Shown: positions 12,125-24,700 of the stretch, in pieces
How the letters are laid out: the number at the start of each line of letters is the position of its first letter
Numbering within the stretch: position 1 is the first letter of the stretch
From: Parachlorella kessleri
Lineage: Eukaryota > Chlorophyta > Trebouxiophyceae > Chlorellales > Chlorellaceae
Length of the DNA stretch: 61,903 nucleotides
Direction: 5' to 3'
NCBI GenBank assembly: GCA_001598975.1
Contig: BBXU01002424.1
Span: 1 to 61,903, forward strand
The notes under the pieces: generated by a model
What the model saw: only the letters and a program-made list of their open reading frames with translations
What the model was told of the DNA's origin: nothing
The model's database searches: none
Program-made: the position numbers and the translations under genes

Positions 12125-15100
12125 GCTTCGCCTCTAAGGTTGCTCTAGCCTACCTGTACGCCTGACCTGCTGCCAGATCAGCGACACGTCTGCCACAACG
12201 GCCAAACTCTACAACTCAACCGCTGCATGGAGCACGTCTGACAGCAGCAAAAACCGTGAAGAATCCACCGGTACGCAAGATGGCTAAGCCAGTACGAGAA
12301 TCCCAGCTCAAAGTCCAGAACCGAGTATGGCCACTGCGGGTGAGATGTACACCTTAGAAAGGCTGCTTAGGATCTCGTACAAGCCCAGACCCACGCCTGT
12401 ATCAGTGACATAACAATGACACATGGGGGGGGAGGCGGGGGGGGGGGGGGGCAGAGCTCCATGCGACCATGCAGGGCCTGCTGGAGCCAGAAATCCACCT
12501 TCAGACAGTACAACCTTGTGCTAAGGCTATCCTGAATAAGATAAGCAGGGCGTTGTAGTGGCAGAACTGACTGAGTTGCGTGGTTGCTGAAAGGTGCCAA
12601 CTGTTGCGCGCTGCGGTGATGTTGCCAAGCCAGCACTCTTAAAGTCACACCTGAATGGTTTATTAAGCTGTGGTCTTGCAAGTGATGGTCTGGTTGACAG
12701 CATGAGGTAGATTGAGTTTTTATCCGAGTCCCAGATAGCAGCTCATGCAAAAACATCAACCCCTCATTCTAGGGTCTAGGCACACAACGACTAGCCATAG
12801 ACGTTGCTAAACAAGTTGAAAGCATGCAGGCTCCATGAGCGGATGCCAGTACTTCATTAGAGACTCAGCACACCTGCTAGAAAATGAAACATGGAGCTAT
12901 GCAAAAAAAAATAACCGATTTCTGTACCTCAGGAAATCTGTCGCAATCCAGTCCAGATGGCGTGCAGGACCGAGGCCAACAGTTGATGCATAACTACATG
13001 GCATCCATAACTCAAGCATCACACAATAGCTGCAGTGTGACAGGGCGCCAGGACATGGCTGTTTGGCAGGAACCACTAACTAGTCGAACAATGTGTGCTT
13101 TTGGTGCAGTAGATACTGTCGTTGATGATAAGCCGTCCCATAGTGTTGCTAGCATTCCCCAGCTTGGTGAACCAAGTGCCCTAGTTTGACTCCCCTACAA
13201 AGTATTTCTGCGCGCGGTGAGAGCCTCCACTGCAGACCCCAGTTCCGTCTGCGGCACAGCAAGAACACTTGAAGCTTGGCTTCCCAGCTGCAGGGTTTAA
13301 CAACTGGCTCCAGGAAATCTGCATGCCACGCTGGGCTTGCATGCTGGCAGGAACATGCCGGTTGCAAAGTACCTCTGGCTGCCTTAGCGCAAATGCAGAT
13401 TGCAGGAGGTACGAGTCAGCAAGGAGGCACACCTCCATAAGGGCTGTCAGCTTCCGCTTGAGGGTCGTACAGGCCTCCTGGCCCCCAGAAGGAAGCCACA
13501 TAGGCGGATCTACAAGCAGGACATGTTTGTTAGCGGCCTACCATCACACTTGCCATGCAGGTTTCGCTTTGCGATGGCACAGACTTCCTTGAAGCACGGT
13601 ATGTTTCCTGCGCGGGGCTTACTTATCATATAGAATTGGCACCGCCTAGAAAAGAATAGATGGCATTCCTGTCCAGGCATGCAAGGATCCATGATGTAGC
13701 TCACACCGCAAGGCACACACAGCCCAATTTGACTGTGTCGAGCGGGCTTTGCACCTGCTGCTCTCTGTTCTGCTTGTTGCCTCAAAAAGCCCCATGCCAG
13801 CTCAGCTGCTTTCACAAAGACTGGCTGAACAGCGTCCCGACTTTCCAGGCTGGCCAAGGTCATATGCTGTGTATTCTCCCTTGATGTGCACCACAGCGTG
13901 GCAAGGCTGTTGTGCACCTGCAAGCAAGGCAGCGGGGGTGCAAGCGCTCGTAAGGAGTGCCGCTAAGCCATATGTGTGCCCCACACCAGACGATATGATA
14001 TGGGGGTTCAGGGCAAAGGTGTCAGCATGCGCGTCTGCTTGCACTCCAAACCTGTTCTTGCTCGCCGCTCTCGCTTGGGCAGCAGGCCACAACTAGCATT
14101 GGCTGCGCTGAGCTGCCTCCGCTGCGACATACACGGCTCCAGAAGTCCAAAGACAACCAGGGGCTCTGCCGAGGGCCATAGAATACGACAAAGCAGCTTG
14201 CTGACGCGAAGAAGGACCCGCCAATGCCAGCATCGTCCCTTCCGCCAAGGCACCACACCTGCAGAGCTCACACACACCGGTATTTGAAGCTCCACAACTC
14301 GCTTTGCAGCGAACGAGCTAATGTATCAGAGCAGCTAGCCTGCAGAACAGGCGACAGGATCCTGGCCAGCCGACAGTCAGACACCTTTAACCACTAGTAA
14401 ACGCCCAAGCATGTGTGGTTCTCCATTACTAGCACACACCCAAGCGTGGTGGACCTCTGCAGGCTGGCTCACCGCCAGCGTGACCTGCTGGTTTGCAACA
14501 GTGGCGTCCACTAACTCAAGTTCGCAATGGGCATGGAGGTTTGCATGGTGTATGCTAGGCTGGTGCCCATGGGCATAGACTTGAAGCGCTGCTGCTTGCC
14601 CTGCCCTGCAGTGGAGACAAGTTTGGACTACTGAAGTGCTAGGCAGAACACTGGGCTTGACCATTATGCAAGGAACCTAAGCGGCACGACGTGGAACTGT
14701 CAAAGGCAACTAGCTATATCATGGAGCAGAAGCTGTGCACTTGCCCGCGGTCGCCCACGACAACAATGTTGAGCAAGGACTTGCAAGGCTGGGCTCGCGA
14801 TGTCCAGTGTTGCAGGGTGCCCTCGTCTTGCACGCTGACTGTCTGGCAAGCACTGCCTGCCACCTTTTCCTCCTTGGGTGTTATATACTGTATGCCGCGC
14901 TTTAATACCGTCTGCGGGACAGAGGATAGTGGCTAGTGATAATGCTGTGAGTAAAGGGCTTGCACACTGGGCCCTTGTGCCCACTGCTTCGGAGGTGAGA
15001 GAGCAATACCTTTGCAGCAAGCTGTCGCCCAGTGATGGCCCGGAGGCAGCCCTCAGCTATCCCAAGGCATGTGCCAGCCAGCACATAGGCGCTCGTGACT

Positions 15101-15705
15101 GCACAGGGCCCCGCTTTAAGTTTGTACGGTGTTGCCTTGCACATGGCACCATCCAGGATGGCTGAGTGAGGGCAGTCGACCTAAGTATGCTGCTCCAGCG
15201 GGGAGCAATGTATGTTATGCATTAGGTGGCAATGCCACTATAGGCACCAAAGGGAGGAGGGAGAGCCTGCGTTTACTTAAACTTGTAATGCTGTGCGTGT
15301 CTGGCCTACGTGTCAAGCGTGTCTATTTCCCAGAAGACGTCCAAACCCGTTGGCCGCCTTGGGTGTGTTGACAAGGCTTGATATAGCTCGTTTTTCTAAA
15401 TCTGCCCAGCAACTACTGTTATTCCAGTCCCGAGATGGAGCAGCCCAGGGACCTGTATCCCTCTGTCATATCGCCAGTCTATGCGTTTACATAGGCAAGT
15501 TCACTTCTTGGCAGAGAGCTGCTGGCAAGCACCAAGATATAGGGCAGCCACTGAAGAGAAGCCCGTTTGAGCCACCAGGGACAAGGGTGGCCAGACCGTG
15601 GCACAGGAGGCCTCTGTCAAGCAGGCAGTGGAGCAGTTGGAAGAGGAAGAGGGCTGAGCACAGTAGGAGCAGCCCTTTACAGAGCCGAGGAGCAGTGCAG
15701 CCACT
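12125..15705. other. long gap between the kinase and demethylase genes
   Basis: This is about 3.6 kb upstream of two divergent genes. It should hold both promoters and 5' untranslated regions. Composition is less GC-rich than the neighbouring exons, with a poly-G tract at 12426-12452. Short ORFs on both strands are mostly uninformative; the best are noted separately. I see no RNA gene or clear transposon. Confidence 0.5.
13182..13923 (-). CDS. doubtful exon fragments of an unidentified gene or pseudogene
   Basis: A minus-strand ORF from an acceptor at 13923 reads protein-like near its end (FYMISKPRAGNIPCFKEVC). A second block from 13509 continues as DPPMWLPSGGQEACTTLKRK. Joining them needs a 32-nt intron (13541-13510, GT...AG), which is very short, or a frameshift. 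The two blocks could therefore be a decayed gene, two exons joined differently, or chance ORFs. The DPPMW string loosely recalls methyltransferase DPPW motifs, but nothing else supports that. Confidence 0.18.
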
Positions 15706-18700
15706 ATGAAACAGGAACAGCTGTCCTTTGAGGGGCCTGAGCAGGCGGGGGCTCAGCAGGCGCAGGTGGAGCCTGAGCACCCTGACGAAGGCCTCGTCAC
15801 CTTTACAAAGTGCTTCAGGGAGCTTTTTAGCACTGCACCAGAGCTGCCAGAGCATGGCGGCAGGCAAGCCTTGCTGCAGTACCTCGAGGAGCATCTTGGG
15901 GAGGCGCCCCTACCTAAGGCAAGTTTTGTGCCTACCTGGGTGTGCTACCTACCTGCTTGAGCAGAAGCTGCCCAACATTCACATTTTTCCCAATCAGACA
16001 TTTGCAAGGGAAGGCACGCCAGTGGCTCCTGTACCACCCTGACGGTACTGGTATGCCCTGGGCAGCATTCTTCTATCCAGGGTTCAGGGGGGCATACGTG
16101 ATTGTTACTGAGCCGATTTAGGAGCCGTCCACTGCGGCTTCTTCCTTGCAGGATGGCGATCGGTGGGATGAGTCCATTGCGAACCTCCTGAGCTGGGGCA
16201 GCGGGCAGGAGGTCTATTCCACCATGGTGCTGGAGAGCTTTGCAGCAGAGGGCGGCGGCCACGTGTATGAGCGTGTTGGCAGAAAGCTGGTTGACCTAGG
16301 TTAGTACTGAATAGGCATAGAAAGTCTCTCGAGCATTGCAAGTGCCCAGGCAATCTAAAAGCGTTGTGTGCTAGGCAGACTGCTGCAGTACTTGTGCAAG
16401 GCTGCACATGCACTATGCGTGGCATGCCTGCATCTTCTGGCACACCCCTGAGTTCCGCAGTTGCCATAAGCGTTGGGATTTGCAAGCTGCTGTGCATTAA
16501 GTTTCTAGTTTGGAAGCTGTACCTCCATGCAGGTGTGCCTGTGCACTTCCCTGCCTGGACACTGCCACTCAAGCTAGAGCAGGTCCGCAAGGCTCAGCAG
16601 GAGGCCAATGCCGAGCAGCAGAGGGTCTTGGTGGGACTTCGCAAGGCCGTCGGCCTGCAGTCATCACGGATGCACGACCAGCCCGTGTCTGCAGCGGTCA
16701 CAGCTCTAGAACAGAGAGCTGGGGCAGTTGGGGATGGCAGCAGGGAGGAGGGTGGCGGCAGCAGAGATTTAGCCCGGGAGGTTGAAAACAGCATCCTTCT
16801 GCACCTGGCCACGACCAAGAAAGGTTAGTGGCATTGGAAGGTAGAGTGGGGCTGGTTGCGCTTCTATTTACTGCCAGCAGGTCTGGAGCCCTTACAGATA
16901 TGGCGACGGCAGGTCGCTGCTCCAGCAAGCGGCTCAGCCTTGGAGTGCAATGATGGAGGCGCCACCGTTGCAGTCAACTAGGGGCGGATAACCGTTTCTG
17001 GTGATGCACTCCTTTGTGGAAGTGAAAACCTGGGTACTGTACTGGGCTGTGTGACGGTGGTACTGCTTGCAGAAGGGGTAGCTGTGAGTCTCGTCCGTGA
17101 GCGCAAGCGGCTCAAGGAGAAAATTGAGCGGCTGGGGCACAGCGTAGAAGAAGCCCTGGAAAGGCTGGTTCGAAAAGGTGAGCTTAATCCCCTGTCCCTT
17201 GCAGCAGGTGCACTTTGGGGTTTGACACACAGTGGATCGATGGCATGTTGGCCCCAGGCAACCATCTGCTTGAGGAATGCAATGCTGACTGTGCTTCACT
17301 GTGAGCAGGCAAGTAAGGGCCACAGGCAGCATGGACTGCTCAGCGGTGGTACACCAACACATTTTGCCCCACACGCTTGTGTCATTTGGTGTGCAGGGTG
17401 GGCTGAGACAGTGACCACTGAGAAGGATGGCCTGGTTTATCGGGCTACAGACCTAGGCAAGGCCAAGTGTGACGAGTGCCGGGAGTGGTTGTTGAGCCGT
17501 GCCGGGGGTAAGTGACAAGGCTCTCTGTACACACCTCCTGTTTGCTAGCGAGCGCTTCCTGACCTGAAGAGCCTGCCAATCCTTGTTGCAGCCCCTGACA
17601 CTAGTTGGCATGGCCTACTGCCTGACTCGCACGGTGCATGCCATGGTCATACCCAACGGTGGTGAAAGCTACTTGTGCCATCACCACTCATGGCCTAGCT
17701 GGCCTGCAGGTGAGCCAGGCTCCTATGTGGCCGAGGGGAGGGAGCTTCTTCACAAGAGGTGCAATTGCTTGTTTGTTGATGAAGACACAAAGAAGTGCTA
17801 CCGGTACCTGGGCACCATAAAGGACTTTGATGGCTGGTACGTGCGGAACCAGCTGTTTGGTGTCCTAGATGCTGCACCAGCATGATGTCATGTTGTCTTG
17901 CGGCAAGGCTCTCATTCAGCATACCCTTGCGTGGGTTGTTCTCCCGGGAGGCTCATGCCCTGGCTGAGTATGCCCCAATAACTGCTCGGGCTGAACCCTG
18001 GATGTGTTTCTGTGCATGTTGCAGGGAGCATTTGGTAATCTACAAGGATGGTGATGAGTATTGGCAAGACGTGAGGCAGGAGCTCCGGGATGGGGAGATT
18101 GAATTACTGCCCACTACTGGTCAGTAAGAAAGCGGCAGCAAGTCACATTTTGTCCGCAGTTTTGCGGTTAAAGCAACACAATAAGTTGCCGTCGTACGCT
18201 AGCCAGGGCAGGGCATGGGTGCGTGGTGGTGAGGTGTGGCGCGCAGCTGGTGCTCATGGTGTGGGAGTCTTGTTTGAACCGCGGGTCCGCGCTTCCTGGA
18301 GTGGTGCCGGCTGTTGAATCAATCGGACTCTTCTCACACATTTTGCTGTGTTCATATGAAGGCGCATACTGGGGCATATGTGTTCCTGCAGGCAAGAAGC
18401 CACGGGGCATGCCAAAAGGCATAGCACCTGCAGGAGGTGCTGGGAAAGCAAAGGGACAGAGGCCAGCAGCTGAACTCTCGCCTGATGTGAATTGCGAGAC
18501 GGACCGAGTTGCAAAGCAGGAGACTGCCGCCAAGGCAGGGATGGTTATGTATGATGGAGAATTCGACATGGGTAAGTGTGCGCACCCCTGCTAATTCTTG
18601 TCTTGGAGGGGTAATGCCACGCTTACTTGCATCCCCAAGTGTGCGCACCCCCGTCCCTTAGCTCGCTATGTTCGCAGAAGTCAGTTCAGCAGCTTAACAG

Positions 18701-21700
18701 GCATCTTGGCAGGCCCTGAGCTGCCCATGGGGCTTAGATTATGCACTTCAGCCCCTGGGAAAGTAATTGTGAGGGTGGGGCGGTTATCACTGACACTGCA
18801 GCAGAAGCCCCAGATGCCAACCAAGCCCCAGGCACTCGCCGCAGCTCACCTCAGGCAGCAGCCCACGCCGCTGTGCCCAGTGCGGCCAGACAGAGCGGCA
18901 AAACTGGCCGGCATAAGGCGCCGAGCAGGCCAGCGGCAGGCGACGCGCTGAGCACGGGGCCTGGTGAGAAGGATGGTTTGCGCAAGCGCACCTTCCGCCC
19001 GCGGGCAAGCCGGCTTGCTCCATGGGTTGCGGGCGCAGTTAAAGACCAGCCGGCGCGAGTTCTGCGGCCTAGAAGCTCGAGGGTGTCTCCAGGAGCAAGG
19101 CAGTCCCTGGAGCAGCAGCCTACAGCGCCTCTTCGGCTGGGCAGGACCAGGAGCAGCTCTCAGCAGCCAGAGCCCGCTTCCTTGGGTGCTGTACACCAGC
19201 GACGCCGTCCAAAGCAGCAGCAGCAGCAGCAGGGGGAGGCAGACACTGCAGGAAAGGAGCTACGACCAGCTGTGATGCCTGACGAGGCTGCCGCCCTGGG
19301 AGGGCAGAGTGCCGGACCTGCAGTGGCTGAGGCTCCAGCAGTGGAAGCAGAAGCAGCTCCAGCTGCAAAAAGGCAGCGTACAGGCAGCCGCGGCGGGTCC
19401 AGGCCACCGAACAAGGCTGTGGCGCAAGCAAATGCAGAGCAGTACACAGCTGGCGCAGAAGCCCCGGTTGTTGTTGCAGGAGGGAGGCAGTCTGGGCAGC
19501 ATGCTGCTGGGCACCGGAGAGAGGCAGGGGGCCCAGTGAAAGCGAGGGCAGCAGGGGCGCGTTCTGCCAGCCCTGCTCAGCAGCACACTGCACAGGGTGG
19601 AAGGCAAGCCAGTAGGGCCAGTCCAAGGGCGGCATCAGCTGCCGCAGGTGCTGCAGGTGTTGTGGGGACAGCACGAGCAGGGAGGAGGAAGGAGCGCCGC
19701 AGCGAGTTGAGCAGTCTACTTGAGGGGCAGTCGGCCGTTTTAGCCGAGCCGAAGAGCCCACAGCGGGTGGCAGCAGCAAAGGCACGGGTGCGCACGGCTG
19801 CAGCCTTCCAAGCCGAGGACGCTGAGGAGGGCAGACCGGCGGTCGCTGTCATGGTGGAGCGGCGGAGTGCTACCGCGGTGCCACAGAAGCAAGCGCATCA
19901 GGCTCACCAGCAACAGCAGCATGAACAGCTGCCTGAGCCGTCCGCCCAGCAGCAGGGCCGTGCCGGCCAAACCCGGGGTGCGAAGCAGGCACAGCGGAGA
20001 AATGAGACAGCACTTCCCAGCGGGCAGGCATTGGTGCCAGGCCAGGCAGCGCAGCGTGAACCGCCCGGCGGGGCTCCTTCATGCGCTGCTGCAAGGAGGG
20101 CAAGCCGGGCCGGGTGGGAAGGGGCCGCAAGCGACGTTGAGGGCGAGGGCCCCAGCGTGCCAAGCGCTGCAGCGCCCATGTGAGTGGTTGGTAAATGTCC
20201 AGCTTTGTTCATGTGCCACTGCAGTCAAGGGGGTGGGGGCGCGTCTTGTGTGCTGCTCAGGCTTGTGTTACTCACGCAGGCATTAGGAGGCTCTGACACT
20301 CATTAGTGTTGCTGTTGGCCATCTTCGTTGCAGGCTGGGCGCTGGTGCTGTTAGGCCCGAGGGAAACTGCTACTGGCTGCAGCGAGAAGGCGAGGAGGCG
20401 AAGCGCTGGTTGAAGAAGGTAAGTCAGTTGCATTAAGGCTCGTGCACCGCTCATGCCCTTCTATCCTCTAAGGTGGCTAGTATGTTGCCTGCCATTACTG
20501 GCGCCAGCTTCGGCATGTGTGCCTACGCCTCAAGGGGGTACGTCATTCATGGACTGTCCACGGTGTATTCGTTCTTTTGTGCAGGATGATGTCCCGCATG
20601 GCTTGGATTGTACCTCATGCCATGACTGCCAGCGGCAGCATGTCAGGTGGCCTTGCCGGTCGGACAAGGTGAAGGCAGTCAGCAACAAAGTCTGCAATAA
20701 CACCTACTGTCTCAAGTAAGTGGCGGGACTGGCTCTGGTTCTGCAGTGCTGATACCTCGTCGTGTGGGCCCTTACCAATGCCCCCATATCTGAGGTTTGT
20801 GTGGTAGGCGCACACTGGGCTGTGCTCTGTCCAGCGGCGCAGCCATGAGTGAAGAGCACCACTGTAGCAGCGGCGGCGCCTTGCTGCCTTGAAGCTTGCC
20901 TTCCAAGGGTCGCGTTTGTCGATGCAGGTTGCTGGGCTGCTGGTAATAGCTGTGTTGCTATGGCTATAGTAAGCCCTCACATCCGTACAAGGGAGATTCT
21001 TGAGTCTGCCTGCTGTGCCTGCTCCGCAGCTGCATAAAAAACCGCTACACGTACCTGTTTGAGGCGGGGCTGGGCCACAAGGAGGACCTGGAGTTGTTCT
21101 GCCGGGGCTGGTGCCCCTGCTGCATCGGCATCTGCAACGTGTGAGTCTGCATTGCTTCTGTGTGCACAGCAGCCCTCCGCGGGGGTTCATAACAGGCTTC
21201 TGCATGGCCGGGAGGGGTTTGCCGGCGTCCTGTTGTGCTGGGGCACCAGGTATCCTTGCGCCGATGGCTGACGTACTTCCTGCAGCGCTGCGTATGTAAC
21301 TGCAAGTGGCATTATGGTCACCACTGTTGAATGTGGACATTGCCTCTCGCCAGCCAGTCGCGGCTATATTCTATGTCTACCCTGCTTTGCCTGCTCCCTC
21401 CAGGCGGGACTGCCTGCGCAAGTCACTGACGCAGCTGGGCCACCCGCCGCCAGAGGTGCCTGTGGCCTGGGATCAGGAGGTGGCGGCTGCCGCCCACCTG
21501 GCCTTCCAGCTGCGGGAGCCGGCCATGCAGATCTACCATGAGAACGTGGTGGAGGTGCGTGTGCATCAGTGGTAGTAGGGGGTAATAGTCCCACTGGTAC
21601 TGATACGAAGCTCACTGCTATGGCTGTTGTGGGTGGGAGGCGAAGCAGTGGTCGCTGGGGCTGGGAAGGGGGTTTCTGATTGTTGCATTTGCTTGAAGGT

Positions 21701-24700
21701 GGTGGTGAGCGGGCAGACGGGTGCCGTTGGCAATCCCATGCGTGGCAAGTGGGGCCGAGTATCTGCCGGGGTTGGTGTGCTCTCCTATAGATGTGTTGTT
21801 GCAAAATGGGTCAAGGGCTTGTGGTGAGGGAGTGCTGTTGCGAACTGCTGTGGCAGCTCTTTCCCACGGTGTTGCTTGATATGGAGTAGCTGGCACAAGC
21901 CAGGGGACGGCCGCTGAGAGAAGCACAGTGCGGTGACCAGGAGGTTGTGCGTGTCATAAAACAAGATCATTATCATACCTGCTGCGGTGGGTGTGGTGAT
22001 GCAGGCCCAGCGGCAGGGTTTGCTACTAGAGGATGTCCCAGTAGTGCCCATCGGCTTCGATGAGCAAGGCAACCGGGTCCCCAACTCTGGTAGGCTTATG
22101 TTCCGAGGTGGATACTGGTGGATTGTTGAGTTTGCACAGAGGTATGTTGCGCGTAGGAGTGTGCATTCTGCTGAGCACCCTGCCTGACGCACGCCGCGCT
22201 GTGTTGCTTGCTGCGTACCCCTTGCAAGCCTGCTGCGGCCACTCTGTGTGAAGTAATCCATGGCTGCAGAGCGTGTGCTTTGCAATCAGTGCGCCACGAC
22301 GATCGTGAATGCGCACTACAATTGCAGCAGCTGCAAGCAGGACATCTGCCCAAGCTGCATAGTTGAGAACCAGCGTTCCAAGCCAGGGCCTGGTGAGTCA
22401 TCACCAAGAAAGGAAAAAGGAGTCCTTACCAGCAACACATCTGCTCGGTGGATGGTTGTCACCCCATGCCCACGCTTGGCAGGTCCCAAAGCTGCCAATG
22501 AGAGTGCCACTGCCCAGGCACAGAAGTGAATCAAGATGCAACCTTTGCACCTGCCCCCCCGCAGTGCCATGCTTCGCATGCAGCAGGCCCATGCGGCTGC
22601 AGCAGTTCTTTGACCAGCACAGGCTGAGCAAGCTGGCTAGCGCTGAGCACCGGCTGGCTCAGGTAAGCGCTGCACCACATGAACACCTTCCACCTGCCTG
22701 CCTCGATTGGGGCGCAGAAGTGACTGGCAAGCGAAGCACTGATGTTTCTTAATTTAGATGGTGGGAGTGACACAGATGAGCACGCACTACTTCCTCAAAC
22801 ATTGGGGTGCAGTAATTAGGGCGCATGGGTTGATATGTGGTTTGCATGTTACTCAGAGCATTGGAAGGTTGTACCTGAGCAACTAAATTGGTCTCCCTTT
22901 CCATGTTGATTGGTGTTTTTTTTGGCCATTGCAGGTGTTTGAAGGCGGAGACGGCTGTTCCGCTGAGTGGCTGCGCGAGCTGTACGACCCGCCCCATCGG
23001 CAGTGGTATGTTGGGGGGCAGCCTCTGACTGACGCCCTACGGCAGCACCAGGGAACGGGGCAGCAGCGGGGGCAGGCGGCACATGCAGTTGCTGGCCTAG
23101 CCAACGGCAGTTTGATAGCGGCGGGCCCGCTTCAAGGCCGGGGCACCAAGCGCAGGGGGCCGGCTGATGGCCAGGCAGCAGCTGAAGCACACCAAGGCAG
23201 CAATGGGGCGCTCAAGGCGCCTGCTGGAGATGCCCATGCTGCCCAGTCAGCCCATGGCAGGGCAGCAGCTGCAGCGGCATCAGCCGGTGCAGTCGACAGG
23301 GAGTGCACGGGAGATGGATGCAGCGAGGATGGGCCTGCAGCGGGTAAGGGGCAGCTGGGGCCGCAAAGAGATGCAGCAGATGATGTGGCAGCAGCAGCAG
23401 CATCCATGAACGGGATTGCCGCCCGGTCCAAGCGTGCACGGAAGCCCACGGCCAGGGCTAGAGAGGCTTGGGAGGACCAGCCACAGGAGATGGGCTTCTT
23501 CCAGCCAGAGCACCCTGCAGCCGGTGCGGGGCCAGCAGGGGTGCCGGCCAGGGCAGTGTCGGTGGGGCCGCAGGGCATGCAGCAGAAACATGGGACCTTG
23601 CAGAGCAGCCATGCCACAGGATCTACACCTCAGGAAGCAGCTGAGGTGGGTTTCTAGCCACTGACTTGTTGACAGTGCGGGCAATTATGCAGGACACTCA
23701 CGCATCGGCCGGAGGCAGCAGGACTTCTTACACTAGGTAGCGGTACAGGGTCGCCTCGCAATGCCATGCATGGCCCAGCAGTCCTCCCTTAACGAAGCTT
23801 TACGATGCCTGAAGCTTACCAGGCACCCATATGTTGCTCGCAGGCCTCGGTGGGCAGCAGCTTCCTGCAACGCTACAAGTTCTCACCTGGCAGCGACTAC
23901 TCCATCCAGGTGCGCAGGAACTTGGCTGGTTTGGCAATCCGTGGACGGTTGATGCTTTGGATCACTGCCCAGACCCAAGGGGTGGCCTACTGATGAGGGC
24001 TGTCTAATTGCGCATACTCCTGTGGATGGGAATGGGCAAGCTATTTTGGGGCAACCTGGGAAGCACAAGCGCTCGCTGAACAGCAAGTCAAAGAGGAAGT
24101 AAGATATGTTTGAGCTGTGTTAACCTGTTCATCGCCTGTCTGCCGTGCCCTCCTCTGCAGAAGACCTGCTGGTGGAAGCTGTACCCGCACACGTGGGTCC
24201 CGCAAGAGGACCTCCGCTTAGCAGCGCAGCGGCCAGGGGGGGTGCAGAATGTCATCTGGACGCCTCACAAGGACATCTTTGCCCCCGGGCACCCGCGCAG
24301 GGCGGATGCCATTAGGTCAGCTGCCAGCCGATCCGGCCTGCCTTGGCCATGCATGACTGGTTAAGAGACGGCTCGTGGGTGGACATATGGCAGGGCACAC
24401 AGACAATCTGGCAAGCCCCACTTTGGGACACATTGTTTTGCTTCATGCAATGAACGCTTGAATAGCAGCATGGCTGCAGAGGCAAGCTAGATGCATACTG
24501 CTTGAGCGGTCGTCATTGCAGCGAGGAGCCGGAGAGCAGCGGCGCCAGCATCATCGCCTTCCTTCAGGGCTACTGGTACCCAGGGCACGCCTACTGGAAC
24601 AGCTGTTGCTGCACCCGCAGGCTGTTCACCGAGCGGTGGCTGCTGGGCGAGCCTATCGTGGTGCGGGGCTTCCAGGGCCGCATGGACTGGTCTCCAGACA

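Noticed and set aside
17583..17709. Extra KDM3 exon before 17710
   Set aside because: An acceptor before 17591 gives a stop in the required phase. The acceptor at 17709 keeps the frame.
18572..18650. Duplicate AAGTGTGCGCACCCC in a KDM3 intron
   Set aside because: A short repeat (66-bp spacing) that does not include exon sequence; too small to interpret.
22090..22141. Extension of a KDM3 exon (reading RLMFRGGYWWIVEFAQR)
   Set aside because: It looks protein-like and has a GTATGT donor, but it leaves a phase incompatible with the next exon. The donor at 22090 restores phase and gives the conserved Glu of ERVLC. An isoform cannot be excluded.
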